Shown here one piece after another: positions 12,501 to 27,500 of a stretch of 64,000 nt of DNA. The notes beneath the pieces were generated by a model, which saw only the letters and a list, made by a program, of their open reading frames with translations, searched no databases and was not told the DNA's origin. The DNA comes from Gordius sp. MW1. Its lineage: Eukaryota > Nematomorpha > Gordioida > Gordea > Gordiidae. The first letter of the stretch is position 1, and each line of letters opens with the position of its first letter. The position numbers were made by a program, and so were the translations under genes. The stretch is taken from NCBI GenBank assembly GCA_964036665.1, contig OZ038530.1:13239001-13303000 (forward strand), read 5' to 3'.

Positions 12501-15500
12501 CTCTCCCCCTCCCCCCCCCCCCCCCGGGCCATTGATTATCGTATTCGTATTAATTTCGTTAGTTATGTTTGTTGCTATTATATTATAATACAACACAACA
12601 CACTTAGACATCATAGTATAGTAATACATGAAGTGTGAATTGTGAATAACTAAAATGCTGTCGTAGCCTATGGCTTTGTCTCTCTCACCCTAATCCCCTT
12701 CCCCCCCTCCCTCCCTCCCTCCCTCCCTCCCTCCCTCCCTCCCTCAGTCTCTTAACTATTTTTGCACCTCGGTATTGTTTCTGTCCCCCCCCGCCCCCCT
12801 CACTTCGCGGTTATACATTTATTATTATTACGTTCAAAAACCACATTCCTCTCGAGTTTTTACCAGACACGTGTGTGTCGCTGAATCGACTGACCTAATT
12901 GTGTCGCGCGGCGTCTACTAGTGTCGTAAAAACGGCTGGGTTTTATTTGGTCGATCTTTGGTTTCAGTCGATTAAGCATAAGCAGACCATAGTCGACCCC
13001 TAAGCTTAGTCGAAATTTGGGAAACAGACCAGAATCGACCGTTAGCCTGAGTTGAATCGAAGGTCGGCCAAGCGAAACCCAGCCGTTTTCACAACAGTAG
13101 TGTCTAGGGGTTGAGGAATAAAGGCCATTCCTCTGTCTTTTTTCTTTATATTTGGGCGCCGGGCCGAGCTGAAATTTCGTTATGCCATAAGTATAGTAGA
13201 TAGTGGCTAAGATTACTTCTTTCAAACATGCAGTTTGTCATATATTGCAACCCGTGTATACGCCAAAACCAATCTTTATGATTAAGTTTTAGAAAAGTTG
13301 GTTATTATATAACTAAAACAAGTTGTACTATTGGAAAAAAAAGTTGTTATAAAGGTTTCCGGTCTCAGATGTGACAAAATTCTTAGTCCCATGATAATCG
13401 CGAATCTTTTTTTATAAGACCGAAAATCCGCATTACTATTTGCAAATATAATTTAATAGCAATACGGAATGTTTTCCAAAGGAATGGATTTAGAGGGGGC
13501 AATAATGATTTAGGGAGGGGCCAATGATAATTTTTTAGTAATTTTAGTCATATTAATATTAAATTTTTGGATTTAAAAGAGGGCAGCCGTCCATCCCTAC
13601 CTTCCCTGGCTACGCCCATGATAATACCTACCTTTTATTTTTTTCTTCGTCTTCATAAATTAAGTATTTTTACCTCAATAAATCAAAATTATTTTTTGAA
13701 AAAATAGACGTGCGGGACGATGTTTTATTGACTTTTTTAAGAAATAATGTTGCTTTATACCGAGTAACAATATAAATTATTATTAACTAGGACTATAATA
13801 TTAATTAGCTTTGTCGCTCTCGTTTGTACACCCATAGGTATCAATTAGTAATAGAAGAGGAATCGCAAAAAATTACCAAACTTCCAACATCATATAACAG
13901 ACTTCTATTTTTTTGATTTTTCAGAGCTTCCGTTGTAATAGTCTCGATTCGTCGTTGTATATTTAAGATTGTTTTGTCTAAATTATTATAACATAGCCGC
14001 GTCTTATACGAGCGTCACGTCATTTTTGTCCTGTTTTTGTGTTTTTGCTCGTAAAACAAATATTTATCCTTAAATTACCCTTATTAATGCATATTCATAT
14101 GGTAACTATACTAAAATTGTTGATTCCACGACATGTAAATCGCATATTTACACAAACAAAAATATGGCGCTTTAAAGATGATTCGTATATTAAAACGGAC
14201 TTTTAAAGCGTTGACCTGAAACGCGTTAGTTTCGACGAAAAAGCATTAGAAAAATACACTCAGTGTGGCATATTTTATATTAGAATGGTTAAAAAACGCT
14301 AAGTTTACATTAATATTATGATTGATTTGATGAATAAATGATATTAAATTTTTATGAACCTTTTGTTTATTAATACATTATACAAATATACAATTAATAA
14401 CGTTGAGGGCGTAATAATGCGACGATAAAAAAGTATCGGAAAATAACCATCTTTTTTTTCAAATAAATAATTGTATTTTTTTGTAAGCTGATAATAAATA
14501 AAAGTGATTAACGAAATACGACATCTAATTTTGTATTAAATACTCACAATTTTCTTTTGCACTCGATTAGATACCGTATTTTCCCTGATTAATGTCATAT
14601 TTATGATTCGAATGCACAATGATACATTTCACCAAAAGGCCTCATTTCGGCCGGGTAAATGTTTTTTTTGCACTTGTTAGGATGTAGTAAGACACAGGTG
14701 GGAAGGACACTATTTACCAATGATTGCAAAACCTTGCTTTCTCGATCCCAATTTTTAATTTTTTTTACAGGGCTTGTCTTAATATCGGATTCAGATTCAA
14801 ATGGCGCGAATTTATCTTTATATCCGATTCAATTTCATGTGTCAAACTCGGTTGTAATTATTAATATTTTGTTTTTTGACAGTTAAAAACGTTTATTTGT
14901 TTATTTCAACTCTTGAGATTAATCGTTGTCATGTTAATGCGTCTGAAATGTAAATCTGCTGTGAATTCGAGTTAAGCCACAGCTATGTTATAACCCGTAC
15001 AACAATTTTTGCTGCGCAGCAAAAACCATCAGCTTTACAATTCAGACGCTTGACATAAAAGAAATTTTGTGAGATGCAAAATTTTTTGTAAGCTTATATG
15101 CAGTACGATTTGCAAATTTTTAGGTATCGGCAAAATTTGAATTTAATTAAAAATGTTGTAAACTTTTTAACAATCAAAAAAAAATAATATAATAACAAAT
15201 TGAATCTGATATTTAGAAAAAGATAAATTTGCGCGATTCGAATCTGAATCCGATATTAAGAAACGCCCTAGGAAACCTGCCGTTAAGTGTTTGGGAAATT
15301 GATAAATTTTTGAGCGACATCTTCTAGTCTATTTAATTTTAGCAATTTAATTGAATATTAAAACGTGCGAAATTGAATTTTAACCACTGGCTATAACAGT
15401 TAATTCAATCAAAATTAATGTAGTATTGTCCAGCATAACATTGTGTGCCTTATACTGACTGAGCTGCAGAAATCGATTTTTATTTTATTAGATAGGAGGC

Positions 15501-18500
15501 TGGTGGGCAATTATGAATTTCGCAAAATTTTAAAATAAATGCGTTTCGGACTTTTTACCTTCGTGTTTTTGTTTAATTTGCTATGCAAATTATGGGCTCG
15601 TTTTTGGTTGTCCGTCCGTCCGTCCTGTCCAAGTTGTATATTATACTTGAAATCTTTCTTTTAACGGAGATTTAAAATGTGTAATTTAATATCGATGGTT
15701 AGATTAAAGTGCCGTCCTCTCCATTATAGCTTTTGTTCCGAGACCAGAAATGACCTGCGGGCCAGGCAACAGACTTAAATTAGGTTTTTATTCATGGAAT
15801 GCTCATGTCATGGTTCATGTGGTAAAATCTTTATTTTTAAATCCACCATTTTAAATTTGACAATCTCTCACATCTTTCTGCAGTGTTCCCCGCAGTTTCA
15901 TTTCGTTTTAAAAACTTTTTAATTTTCCATATTTCTGCACATTTCAAAATGGCGGAACGGTACACTTATTAACATTCTTGAGCAGTCTATCTAGCTATAT
16001 TACAAGTTCGGTCTTAAGGAGATTTACTATGATACGCTATTTTGTTTTTGTGTATTATTTTGTCACTTTTTTATTTGATTGTATGATATTCCTTAATTGC
16101 ACCACGCCTTATCCCAAAAAATCGAGAAATAAATTAGAAAACTTTCTAAAATATGACGAAAGTACTGCTGAAATATAAAAAATAATCATTTCGGGCCGGG
16201 ATCGGGCAAAAAAATTCAAACTAATCTCAGCTCTGCTTTTAGCAATAAAAATTAACGACGGAGTCTTAGAAAACTCAATTACCTTTACACGTCCTCGAGA
16301 ATAAGGGCTACTTTACACTCTAGTCTATGTTTACACCGCTACTTTTAAATTACATTAGTTAAAAAATAAAAATACATATAAATATTTTGTGAAGATAAAT
16401 GAAATAATGGAACAAAAAATTAAGTAAATTATAAACATTTGATAAACATTCAGATTACTTAAAAATTGATATATATATTTTTCCCCAAAATTAATTCCTA
16501 TTCTCATTTTGATCCTTTTTTCACGTTGTGTAGGAGAAAAAATTATCTAAAGCGGAGCGGCAAAGGTTTCGGGAAGAGGCGGAGATGCTGAAAAACTTGC
16601 AGCATCCCAGTATAGTTCGTTTCTACGATTATTGGGAAGTTTTGATGCCCAAACGCAAGTTTATAGTCCTGGTAACGGAACTCATGACCTCGGGTACCCT
16701 GAAAACGTAAGATCAATCTAATTTTTTAATCTATTTTCTGTTTAAATATTAGTATTTTTTATATTAATTTTTAAACGATAAGTTTAGCATTGACGTCTAA
16801 ATTTATTTTGAATTTGATCGGAATTTTGCTGAAATTTGTGGCTTTTTTGCAAGTTTTTTTAGAGGGGGGGGGGCAAGTCTTGGGGCTAAACCCTTTTTTC
16901 GTGGTGTATTGTATAGAAATTTCGGAGAATTCTGTGAGAGAGGTTTAGATTTTTAACCAATAAAAATTACAAAAAATTCGAGGTCATCAATTGCAAATAA
17001 CGTTTCATGCGACGCGTTCTGTTTAAAGTTGTTTTAAAGTTATGGGAAAGGGGTTGCCCTGAAATTTGGGGAAAAACGCTTTTGTGTTTGAGAAAGTAAC
17101 GTTTTTGTAGGCTTTTTACGCGTACCTTTCGTTATTTTTTTTTAAAAGGCCCCGTAGGCCCCTAGAATCTTACGAAGTTTGGATTGCTTTAATTGAATTC
17201 TTTAAACGGTGTGGCGCGCGCGGTTATAGAAATAAAATTTGACGTAAATTATGTTAACGTCAAAACTTAATAAAAAAAACTACCAAAACCTTTGCAACTA
17301 TTTATATTTTATTAGGAATAACTTTCAAGATTGATGGTGGTGTTGTAAAATGGGCTATGTTTTGTTTGCTTTTGGTCTGTTTTTTCTTAGTCGACCTCGA
17401 GGCTTGGTCAAAATTTGAAAAGCAGACCAGGGTCCGGTTAGTCTGAGTTGAACCAAGGTCGCTCAAACAAAACTCCGCCGTTTTTACAACACTACCAGAT
17501 AGTAAGTAAGCCCGTACCCTAAACTTGGTACAGTTAACTTCTTTTGACCCTTACTTAACCCTAATTGCTCGCTATGTTGCCTTATCTTCCTAAGTTTTAT
17601 TACTTCGTGGCCGCCACCAGACGACTTAATTGACTCTAATTTCTGCGAAGTTTAGTACATCTATGACGGGAACAATAAACTTTTATGGTATGAAAATTCA
17701 TTCGAATGACGGCGGCGCCACCTGGATGAGTTTATAGCCATTTTCCTCCCATTTTCTGCGGGCGACTGACCCCTACTTTTTGTTTTAAACGGTAATGAGG
17801 CGCTGCCGCTTTAAACTGCAGTGTTTTCAAACTGTTTTAGCGGTTATTTCTTTAATGTTCCCCCCCCCCCCCCCCCTATAACTCATCCTCCTCTTTTTGA
17901 TCTTGCTCTGCCATAGGAAAACGTTGTACTTTAGAATATTTAGATTTTATCAAAAATTAACTAGATTTTGTTTGAAATTCTAAGATTTTAACGCTTTTTG
18001 TACTTCTCAAAGCCTTTTGCATCGAGATCATTTTCATGGGGTAACTTATTATATTTATAACAAATTTTTTGAGGGTTGATTTTTACTTCTTAAAAAATAT
18101 TGAATTTTTGTGTCAGAGTAGATAGTTGAGCTGCATATCAGATAAACTTCCCTTTGCATGTATCGCCGTCATAAACAATTAGGATTAACACCTCAACACC
18201 ATTAATTATTACGTATTCCTTGGTCGTTTTTCCATAATTTTGTCATTTCCTTTCTCCTTTCTATTCCTCATAAAAGTTATACCTCTTTTAAAGTCTGCTT
18301 CAACATGCAGTAAAAAAAATATCTCAGAAACGGGGTGTTGTTTTTTTAATTCCAAAATTGGCATCCCTTTTTGACAAAGCTCGAGGCGAGATCATGGACC
18401 ATAAACACGGCAGAGTCGATTAGTTGCAAGTCCGCTCTACTTTACCTATAAAATGTTTTTCCCCCGGGGAATCTGGTAAAAGATTGGTTGAGGAATATAT

Positions 18501-21500
18501 TGACTCCGTTGACCCCTTACCCTTTTACATTTATTATATATGTGTAGCTGGGTAAAACAAACATCCAAAAATTGAATAATCGTGATTTAATACCTAATTT
18601 TTAGGGAATAATATCAAATCCATTGAATCAAAATCTTTTTTGTAATTGTGTTGTGCTAACTAATATTAATTGCTATGCAATTTATGGGCACGTTTTGGTT
18701 GTCCATCCCTCCGTCCTGTCCAACTTGTAATTTTTCGATAATTGCTGTGGAAACTTATTATACAGGTTTTTAATGGCTGTTGAGTGTTGACTTATGCTTC
18801 TCTAAAAGACTGTTATTCTGCTTTCGCATATAGACTAGCTAATGACCGCTGACTAGCTTTAATTTATTCGACCTCGCCCGACCCCAAACTCCATTATTGT
18901 TTTTGTGCCCGACTTATAACCTTTATATATATTTCTTTTGGCAATAAGTCTAGGTTGTTGCTTTATATCGGATAATTGCGAAACTGTCTAAATAATTCCC
19001 CGCAAATTAATGCTGACCGTTGCTTACATCTAATTTGCCTGACCCGGCCAGAGGCCAAACTCCTTGTTTATTGCTATCTATTTTCGCTGTTTCAAAAATT
19101 TCTTTCGCCAAATCGTCTAGTTTGTTGATTTTTTATATACACTAACCGGTGGTAGGTGGGTGGTATGGTCATTTCCATAGTTGAGCTTGTATGAGGCGCA
19201 CATCGACTTATCAAGAAACATGTTTTCATTCAATTTTAAAGCTTGATTCCAAACACCTTTTCTACGTGATTGCCCTAGTTCTTGGTTTGACGTAATCTCC
19301 GTCTGGTCACCACCCGAACCATATTAATGCATCTAGCGCTCTTATTATCGATTTTTAAGGCTCCCCTGCCCCCCCCCCCGCTTGGCTTCTTATTAAATTA
19401 ATATCTCACAAATTCATCTCCTCCGCCACTAGTAGACACTCCTTTGGTTCGGTTGGACCACAATTTTAAATAATTGTAAATTGGTCATTTGATTTGAAAG
19501 AAAAGATTTTTTTCACTTCGAGTCTTTAAATTTTGAATATTTGACTTATTTTCTTCGTCAAGTGGAGCATCATGTGTTTAGTCGATTAAAATCAAAGGTC
19601 GACCAAACAAAGCAGCCCATCCCTTTTTACAACATTACCATTTAAATTTATACGTGGTAAAATATAAGCTATTACGAATTTTAGTGGGGGTCCTAGCTGC
19701 CTCCCCCTGGATTGAAGATACCCAAAATTAGAAATAGTGATATCGACAGTTTACGCAGGGTTTTTGAAGTTTCTTCACCCTTAAAACCATCTTTGCATTA
19801 CCGATAATTCTGCTATTTGACTCCTGGAGGTAAAATACAAATTTGAGAAAAATAACGTCAAAATTAAAAAATCAGCTATTATTGTATAAGACTATGCCCT
19901 TAGTGTACAGTTCAAATAAGCTTTGGGTAATTAAGGGTTACAATTTCAGGGCTATTAAAATCAAAAATGTTAGCCCGAGCCCGGCAGTGTTTAAAACCTA
20001 ATGCGGACTCGTCCAAAAACGGAGCTCCTTACATTAAATTTCGAACATGCCTTGGGGGTATTTAACACGACCGAGGCAATACGTGCACTTAATAATAATG
20101 TCGTTTTGAGTTGTCGGAAATGTTTATTAGGCCAAGCGGTTGAGAACGATTTTATTATATACATTTGCCTAAACGCTTGTTGGGACTTCACGGCAGTAGA
20201 TATATTTTCCAAATCGAACACCTCTCCCGACCTCATCTCTTCTACTGAGAAAAAGAAAGTGGAAAAATATAAATACCGCAACAATATCATTTTTGTACGA
20301 GTAGTGGCCACGACCCTCGGTATTTTAGGTCTCGAGGGCAGCCAATTCCTCAGACAAATATTAAAAACCCCCATTACACACGATCCCAAAGAACTCTTTT
20401 ACATCAAGCAGAAAATCACCATGGAAATTGTAAAATCCAATACAATCTCAATCCATGGCTCGATGCCAGCTCATTAATTTAATATATTTTAGCATGTAAC
20501 AAACATACAAAATCATTTGGAAATAAACTACTACCGGGGGAAAAAAATGCAAAATAGTTCAATGCTAAGGCATAAATCGATAACACTTCTTCTTTCTATC
20601 ACTGTTTATCCCCTAGTCTGGTGGTCAATCCTTTCAACATTTACGTCAGATCTTTGTTTATCTTGTGCACTTTCATATCGTGCCTTATTTCATGATTCCA
20701 CGTAGGCTTGCGTCTTCTTCCTCCTTTTCGTTTTTCTGCCAAATTTAACTTTTCAATTCCCTTTCCCACATAGCTATCGTCCCTGGCCTGGCGAAATTGA
20801 AAAATATTGATCCACACCACGTGTGTGTGTTTGTATTGAGGAGGCGGGGGTGCATGTCAAATTAGTCTGGCTGTTACGACACATTTTAACTTGGTGGCTT
20901 CGACAATTTTATAAAATCTTTTAGTCGAAACAAAATGGCGTGCCACATGTTCGTTTTCACTAACACAGTTTGGAAAATATCTCAAAATTTTAAGGGGGTG
21001 ATATTATTCAACAACAAATTTCTCATTATAGGCGGGGGGGGGTGGGTGTTTGCAGAAAAAATTAAGTTATAAGGGCCGTCTTAAAATGTTGGTGACCTTT
21101 TTAATGTTCATAATATCTATGATGAGATCCTCCCTAATTCCCCCTTTTAAATTCACAATCTTAATTTGTTGTGCTAATAAAGCATGTAATGGCGACTGCG
21201 GACTGCGGTTATATAGGCCAATGCCAAAACCATCACTTGGCCGCCTCTACCTCGCTTCTATAGTTGCCAATGCTACTACGCGTTGTAAAAACGGCTGGAT
21301 CTTGTTTGGTCGTTCTCTGGTTCTGTTTTTACTTAGTCGACCCCTAGGCTTAGTCGAAATTTGGAAAACAGACCGGAGTCGTCGACTGTTAGCCCTAGTT
21401 GGGCCAAAGATTCGGCCCACAAAACCCGGTCATTTTTAGACACTGTAGGTAAAACGTGTCGAAAAATGAAGCAAAATTTGCTAGATGGGTGTGAGTTTTT

Positions 21501-24500
21501 TCATGCCAACCTCAAAGCCTTGGAGTTAAGGCCATCATCGCAGGTAATGATTAATATCGTGGTGAGGAACATTAACGCATCGCAACAATTTCACGCGCTG
21601 TGTTGTGTTGTATGACACTTGTCACCTTGTAGAAATGAGCGCAAGATTTTGCACGTAAGCGTACTACAAGTACAACTAAGTAAGTTATATTTATTTTCGA
21701 GAAAAAGCACGTTGTGTAGCGGGCAACGATTGGTTGTGTCTTCGCAAGTTAGTCGACATTAATATTATAAATTTTGAGGAACGAAACTTTTGGATTGTTT
21801 TGTAACATTAGGAAATTATTTAAAATCGTATCTAGATTATGGGCCGACTTGGGTTGGGGGTAGGGTATCATTAAAGTTAAAGTACTTACATGGGCGTAGC
21901 CGAGGGGGTGGGCATGGAGGGGCGGCTGCCTCCCTCTAAATCCAAAATTTGTTGCAATTTATTAAAATTATGGCTAAAATTTCAAAAAATGATCGTTTTC
22001 CCCCTCCCTAAATCATTATTGTCCCCCTTCTAATTTCAATGCTGGCTACGCCCATGGGTAGAGCCCTGCAAAATGAATTTTTTTCTGCCCGAGCCCGAAC
22101 GACTTTTTTATTTTTGGCCCGACCCGAGCCCGACCCGATTTTTTAAATAAAAAATGTTCATAAATTTTTTAAAATTTTTGAAAATTATTTTACCATATAA
22201 ATACATAATGCATTAAATTGTTATTAATCGTAATTTACAATGAGGATAAGTTTGAAATAACATTTTAATTCACTCGCTACAATTTATTCAGCCAATAATT
22301 AAAACTGGAAATCTAATTTTATAAAATATTTTTTATCTAACAGTTCCAAACAAAATACTTTTTAACAAATTTCCTTATTTAATTCCAAAAATATAGCTAC
22401 TATAAATTTATTTAAATACTAGAATAAGATTTGCAATTAAGATCAGAATATTATAGTCAGGGGGAAAAAAAGGAAGCTTGGAAGCTATATTGTGTATGGC
22501 GTACGAAGATAATTATTTAATATCGAGTTGAGTTTGTTTAAATCATATTTTATAAAAGATTAGTTTGCTTTAGTCATATCGGGCCGGGCTCGGGCCTTAA
22601 GTCGGGCCGCCTCATCAGGCCCGACCCGAGCCCGAGCGATTGTTTTATTAAATTCTGCCCGAACCCGGCCCGAAGCCCGATCGGGCCGGGTCGGGATTCG
22701 GACGGCCCGTGCAGGGCTCTACCCATGGGTACTGATTTAAAAAAAGCAGCATTTGTTAAAATTTCAATTTCAACTGTTTGAAGAGTATTTTGAAAATGGG
22801 GTTATCATTACATAATTTAAGTTTTATCCTACGCTAGAACCTGACTAAGCCCATTTTCCCAATTTCCTCGTTTCGCATTCTTACATAGTTTTTCTTAAGA
22901 GGTTTGAAGCTAACCACATTTAAATCGCATTAAACGGCGGGGCGGTTGTGTTTAAGTGTTTTTAACCTGGAAGGAAACTTTTTCCTTGAATTCAAATTAA
23001 ATTGGTAGTAGGGCTGATTACATGCAACGGCACGATGTGTTTTTCCCCAAAATACGTGTTTTACAAGCCGTTTTACCACCTTAATTAGAGGGGGTTTTTG
23101 CCATACGCCTCGGATTTTTATTGCAAACTGTATTTAGACTTAGTCTAACTCCCGGTTAAACATAAGTTTCCCTAATTTGTAATTTCCTCGTAAAGCCCCT
23201 TTTCTTTAATGGCTTGTATAAAGAAACGGTAAATTTGTTGTTTATTCCACCATTAAATTGCGATTTACTGAGATTAAAAGTAGGCTAGCTTTATTGTTCA
23301 AAATAATTGAGTATATAAGTTTCCATTGCATAGCAATTAAAAATCCAAGTTGGACAGGACAGGACAACCAAAAGTGAGCCACTAACATAGCAATTAAAAA
23401 ATTAGAATTTCGATTTTTTTTGTCTAGAGAGATAGGTCTTGCTTGTCATTCCAAAATATAATTTTATGAATAAGGGGCGAACAAATTAAGTTTGTTTTAC
23501 CGAATTTAGCGTTATGACTCAATCTTGTATAGACCTATTTGTAACCCTAATAAGCGCCAAAAATCAGAAAATCAGTGGTTCAAATGAGCTAGTTCAGAAT
23601 AAAGTTAATAGTTCCAACTTTCATCAAATTAGAATAATTAAGGGGGTAGGTCGAAAACGTGCAGATTTGATATGGAATAATGTCGCAATTTTAAATTAGC
23701 TATGTTGTAATTTTTTAAATATTAGATGATTTTATCTTGTTGGCACGATTTATTTATGTTGTTTTTTTCCCCCATTGCAGTTACATCAAACGCTTCAAGA
23801 AATTGAACATTAAAGTGCTCAAGAATTGGTGCAGGCAAATATTGAAGGGATTAAATTTCTTGCACACCCGAGATCCTCCCATCATTCACAGAGATTTGAA
23901 ATGCGACAATATTTTCATCACCGGCAACACGGGATCCGTTAAAATTGGGGACTTGGGCTTGGCCACCCTCAAAAAATCGTCTTTCGCCAAAAGCGTCATA
24001 GGTATTGTTTATCGCATCTCCCCATATTAATATGTTGTTATAACCATGTAGGATACAAATTTGTCCGTCCCTAATGTTACAATTTTTTTTACTTAAATGT
24101 TCGGATTCACATCTAGCTAGAGCCTTGTAATTTACTAAATCAATACTAAATTTAAACACACTTTAGAAGCGCGTTTTAAAAGTGTATATTCGTACTATTT
24201 GCCTCACTGTATGGGACTCGTAGATCAAATTTTCTATTATTAGGCCAATGCTATCTACCCAAAGCTTTTCATGGAATACTCCAATAAATAATATATTGCA
24301 CGCGAACCATGTACTTAGTCTAGATTTATATATGGATTTAAGATTGATTGAAAAAATAGCCTATTAAATAGTGATGTAAAGACGGCTGGGTCCAAAGGTG
24401 GACTAAACAAAACCCAGCCGTTTTAACAACACTACTATTAAAACACACACTTTAACTTAGAACTTAGTTAATTCATCGTCTTGAATACCTGTAGGAACTC

Positions 24501-27500
24501 CGGAATTTATGGCGCCCGAAATGTATGAAGAGCACTACGATGAGAGTGTGGACATATACGCTTTCGGGATGTGCGTGCTTGAGATGGCCACCGGGGAATA
24601 CCCCTACGCTGAATGCCAAAATGCCGCACAGATCTACAAGAGGGTGACCACGGTAATTCTTACCTCCCCCCCCCCTTCCGGTCCAGTTTTTTGTTATATC
24701 TAAATAAGACGGGTCGGGTCGATAAGATGATTGGCCCGTATAACATATGATTGGGGCACGCCTTGAGCTTAACTATTTACCGACAATCGTTCTAATTTTA
24801 CTTTTTTATAGAAAGTTTGTTGGTGTTAGGAGGGAAATACTTTGCGGATTGTATGAAATACCACTTTACCTGGTGGGAAAAAATATGTTTACACTTATAA
24901 TGTAAATTTTGATTAAATTTACATTACTTTCAGAATATCCAAATTAACCTTTAAACCGAATTGTTTAAAAATAATCCTGGTTTTAGATATAACCGCTCCT
25001 TATAAGGGTATGACGTTTATATAGTATAAGTTAGTTTTGCTCCCACATTCTATCATTCCATTAACTTTGTGTCAGTTTGCGGCCTATGAAATGCTTTTAA
25101 ATTTGTCATACCCCTTAGCTCATAATCATCCTACGGGATTTTTTCCTTATTGACTGGGTCGCATCTAGATTAAACATAGCACAATAAATTCCCCCTTTTC
25201 ACAAATAATGTTCATTATTTGATTAGGGAGTCAAGCCCGCGGCACTGGAAAAAGTGGAACTTGTAGCACTGCGCGAAATAATCCAGGGTTGCATAGACGT
25301 CAAGTCTGACAATCGTTACACGGCTAAAAGTTTGCTCAACCACGAACTATTCGTAGAAGATTATGGATTTAAAGTATTTTCCACTTTTAATTGCTATATG
25401 TATCTTTTGCTAATCTATGAGCGGGCATTGGATTTTTACGGACAAAATCATTGGACTCTGTTAATGATTGGGGATTCTGGTTTTAAAGGGCGAAAACTTT
25501 TCAGTCGATCTTTGTATATATTTATAGTGTGTGTATCTTTTGTAAATATGAGCATTGAATTTTTATCTACAACATTATTTATAGGACTTTGCTAACAAGT
25601 ATAGGTAGTATGGATTCGCATTTTGGTTTTAAAGGGCCAAAGCGATTTATGAAGTAGTTGTAATTTGACTATGCCAGTATGATTGCACTCTTGAGCTCCT
25701 AAATGTAGGTGGTTAAACTATGAAAATTGATCCCAATCCTAATATTTAAACTTTGTCAAAAAAGAATTACAAGCACGATTTTAAAAATTTGCTAATCAAT
25801 TGATATCTTCGCGCGTCGCTTATTACAAAATCACGTCAAAAAATGTGGTTAAAGTATAAACTATTTGTTCATACTTTTTTGGCCGCTCGCCCTCTTATTA
25901 GAGGCTTTAAATGTGTTTAGGTTGAATTGGTGACACCCGAAGAGTACCCGACGGAGAGAAGCAACGGAGTCGTCGCCGGTGGGGGGCAATGCGTTCAATT
26001 GCGCCTTTTCGTCCTGAACCCGCAAAAGAGGAAGGACAAGTGTAAAACGAACGAGGCCGTCCAATTCGATTTCGACGTGCACCAGGATAATCCCATGGAA
26101 GTGGCCCAAGAGATGGTAAAACAACACAATGCACACCCACGCTGGTGATGTTAACTTAGTGTTGAACGTTGGATTTCAACATAATTAACGAAATCGTCAA
26201 ATTTTTAAGCTTTCTTATTGCAAACCGTAGGTCTCACAATTAAAAATCGTTTGAAACTCTGGACATAATGTATAGGAATTTTGGAATTCGAATTTAGAGG
26301 GGGAAGGGGGGTGGGTTAGAAAGAATGTCAGTAATTTAGGTTTTTGTATTTTTAAACATGTTTTGTTAAATGTGAAAACGTTTTTTGATCTAGGGGGAGG
26401 ACAGTCTGCTCCTCTTCTCCTAGCTACGTCACTAATGTTTAATATTTGGTTAGTAACGATAATTAATCGTTCATCTATTTTAGCCGCTTGTCAAAGAAAA
26501 TGAGCGTCATTGAATCTCCTTTAAAATGTATAAAGGCAGCCACCTTGAGTAGGGTCATGACTACATATTAAGAAAAATCTATTCCTTACACTACATACCG
26601 ACTTAATTGTGTAACCTCTTCATTTATTCAACGCGATGGATCATCGAGAGTTCACACCGCCTTAAACTTTATTTTTTTAAACTAGGCGAACGCCGGTTTC
26701 TTCCAAGAAGACTTGGAAAACATCAGGTGCGTAGCTAAGTTAATACGTGAGCGCGTGGCGTTAGCGATTAAAGCGGCGGAAAAAGAGAAGCGTCAACAAT
26801 TGCTAGCTTCAAACGGTGCTCTCACAACGGCTCCCATTCCCGAGAGCGTCGCGATGCCCGAACCTTCTAACGCTGTGGCCAGCCCCGAAGCGCCAGCGCT
26901 CGAAACGCGCGAACCAGGAAGCGAAAACGCTCTCTCATCGCTAAAAGATACCAAAACACTTGACGACAAAACGCTCCTCAGTGCCGCTCCTACTATAGCG
27001 TCAACGACAGCATCTACTCAAGCGGCGCCGTTGCCGGCAGTATTCCACCCTCCTTCCATTCTCAACGCTGGCCCCTCTATCCTTCACCCCATCATAGAAG
27101 GTGGTTTTTAACGCTCCCGCTCTGAATTAAACTACTTTAGATTGAAAATTCTCTCTAGTTTAAATTATCTCTCCTTATTATCGATATAACCAGAAATGTG
27201 ATAGTTTTTGCAGTGAAATTTGATTACCACATAGACACTCTAAGGGCTTGTCTTAATATCGGATTTAGATTCGAATCGCGCGAATTTATCTTTGTCTAAA
27301 TATTTGATTCAATTTCATGATTCAAAAATATTTTGTTTTTCGATAGTTAAAAACGTTTTTTTGTTAATTTCAACTCTTGATATTAGATTTAAACTTGTTG
27401 TACCTAAAATTTAACAACATACAACATTTAAGCTTAGGAAAAAATTTGCATCTTACAAAATTGCTGTTTTGTTATGCGTTTGCAATGCAAATAATTGTGA

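Larger units (their letters stand above)
6567..16533 (+). other. WNK intron 1 (9,967 bp)
   Basis: GT-AG intron between the beta-3 strand and the alpha-C region of the kinase. It contains CATGGGCG-type MITEs, the exon 1 fragment, a 1.9-kb composite repeat, a CGGCTGGG-type hAT MITE, Harbinger-type MITEs, a CCCT microsatellite and many poly-G/C runs. No conserved host exon was recognised. Stretches 6,567-7,534, 8,011-9,712, 13,621-13,983 and 15,270-16,533 show nothing beyond AT-rich sequence and one TTGCTATGCAA end at 15,580. Confidence 0.85.
16707..23780 (+). other. WNK intron 2 (7,074 bp)
   Basis: GT-AG intron, TAAGATC at the donor side and CCCCCATTGCAG at the acceptor. It holds two CGGCTGGG-type MITEs, one MITE with a nested hAT element, two TTGCTATGCAA solo ends and an unidentified ORF. 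Stretches 16,860-17,330, 17,500-18,660, 18,740-19,560, 20,480-21,270 and 22,730-23,320 show no recognisable feature apart from poly-G/C runs. Confidence 0.85.

Noticed and set aside
19991-20389. Minus-strand 132-codon ORF
   Set aside because: It overlaps the plus-strand 158-codon ORF and looks less protein-like; one of the two is a shadow, and the plus frame is longer and better bounded.
25861-26148. Minus-strand and alternate-frame ORFs over WNK exon 6 (and similar at 29,604, 30,208 and 31,662)
   Set aside because: They are shadows of the GC-richer WNK exons. The plus-strand frame matches the WNK family and splice phases.
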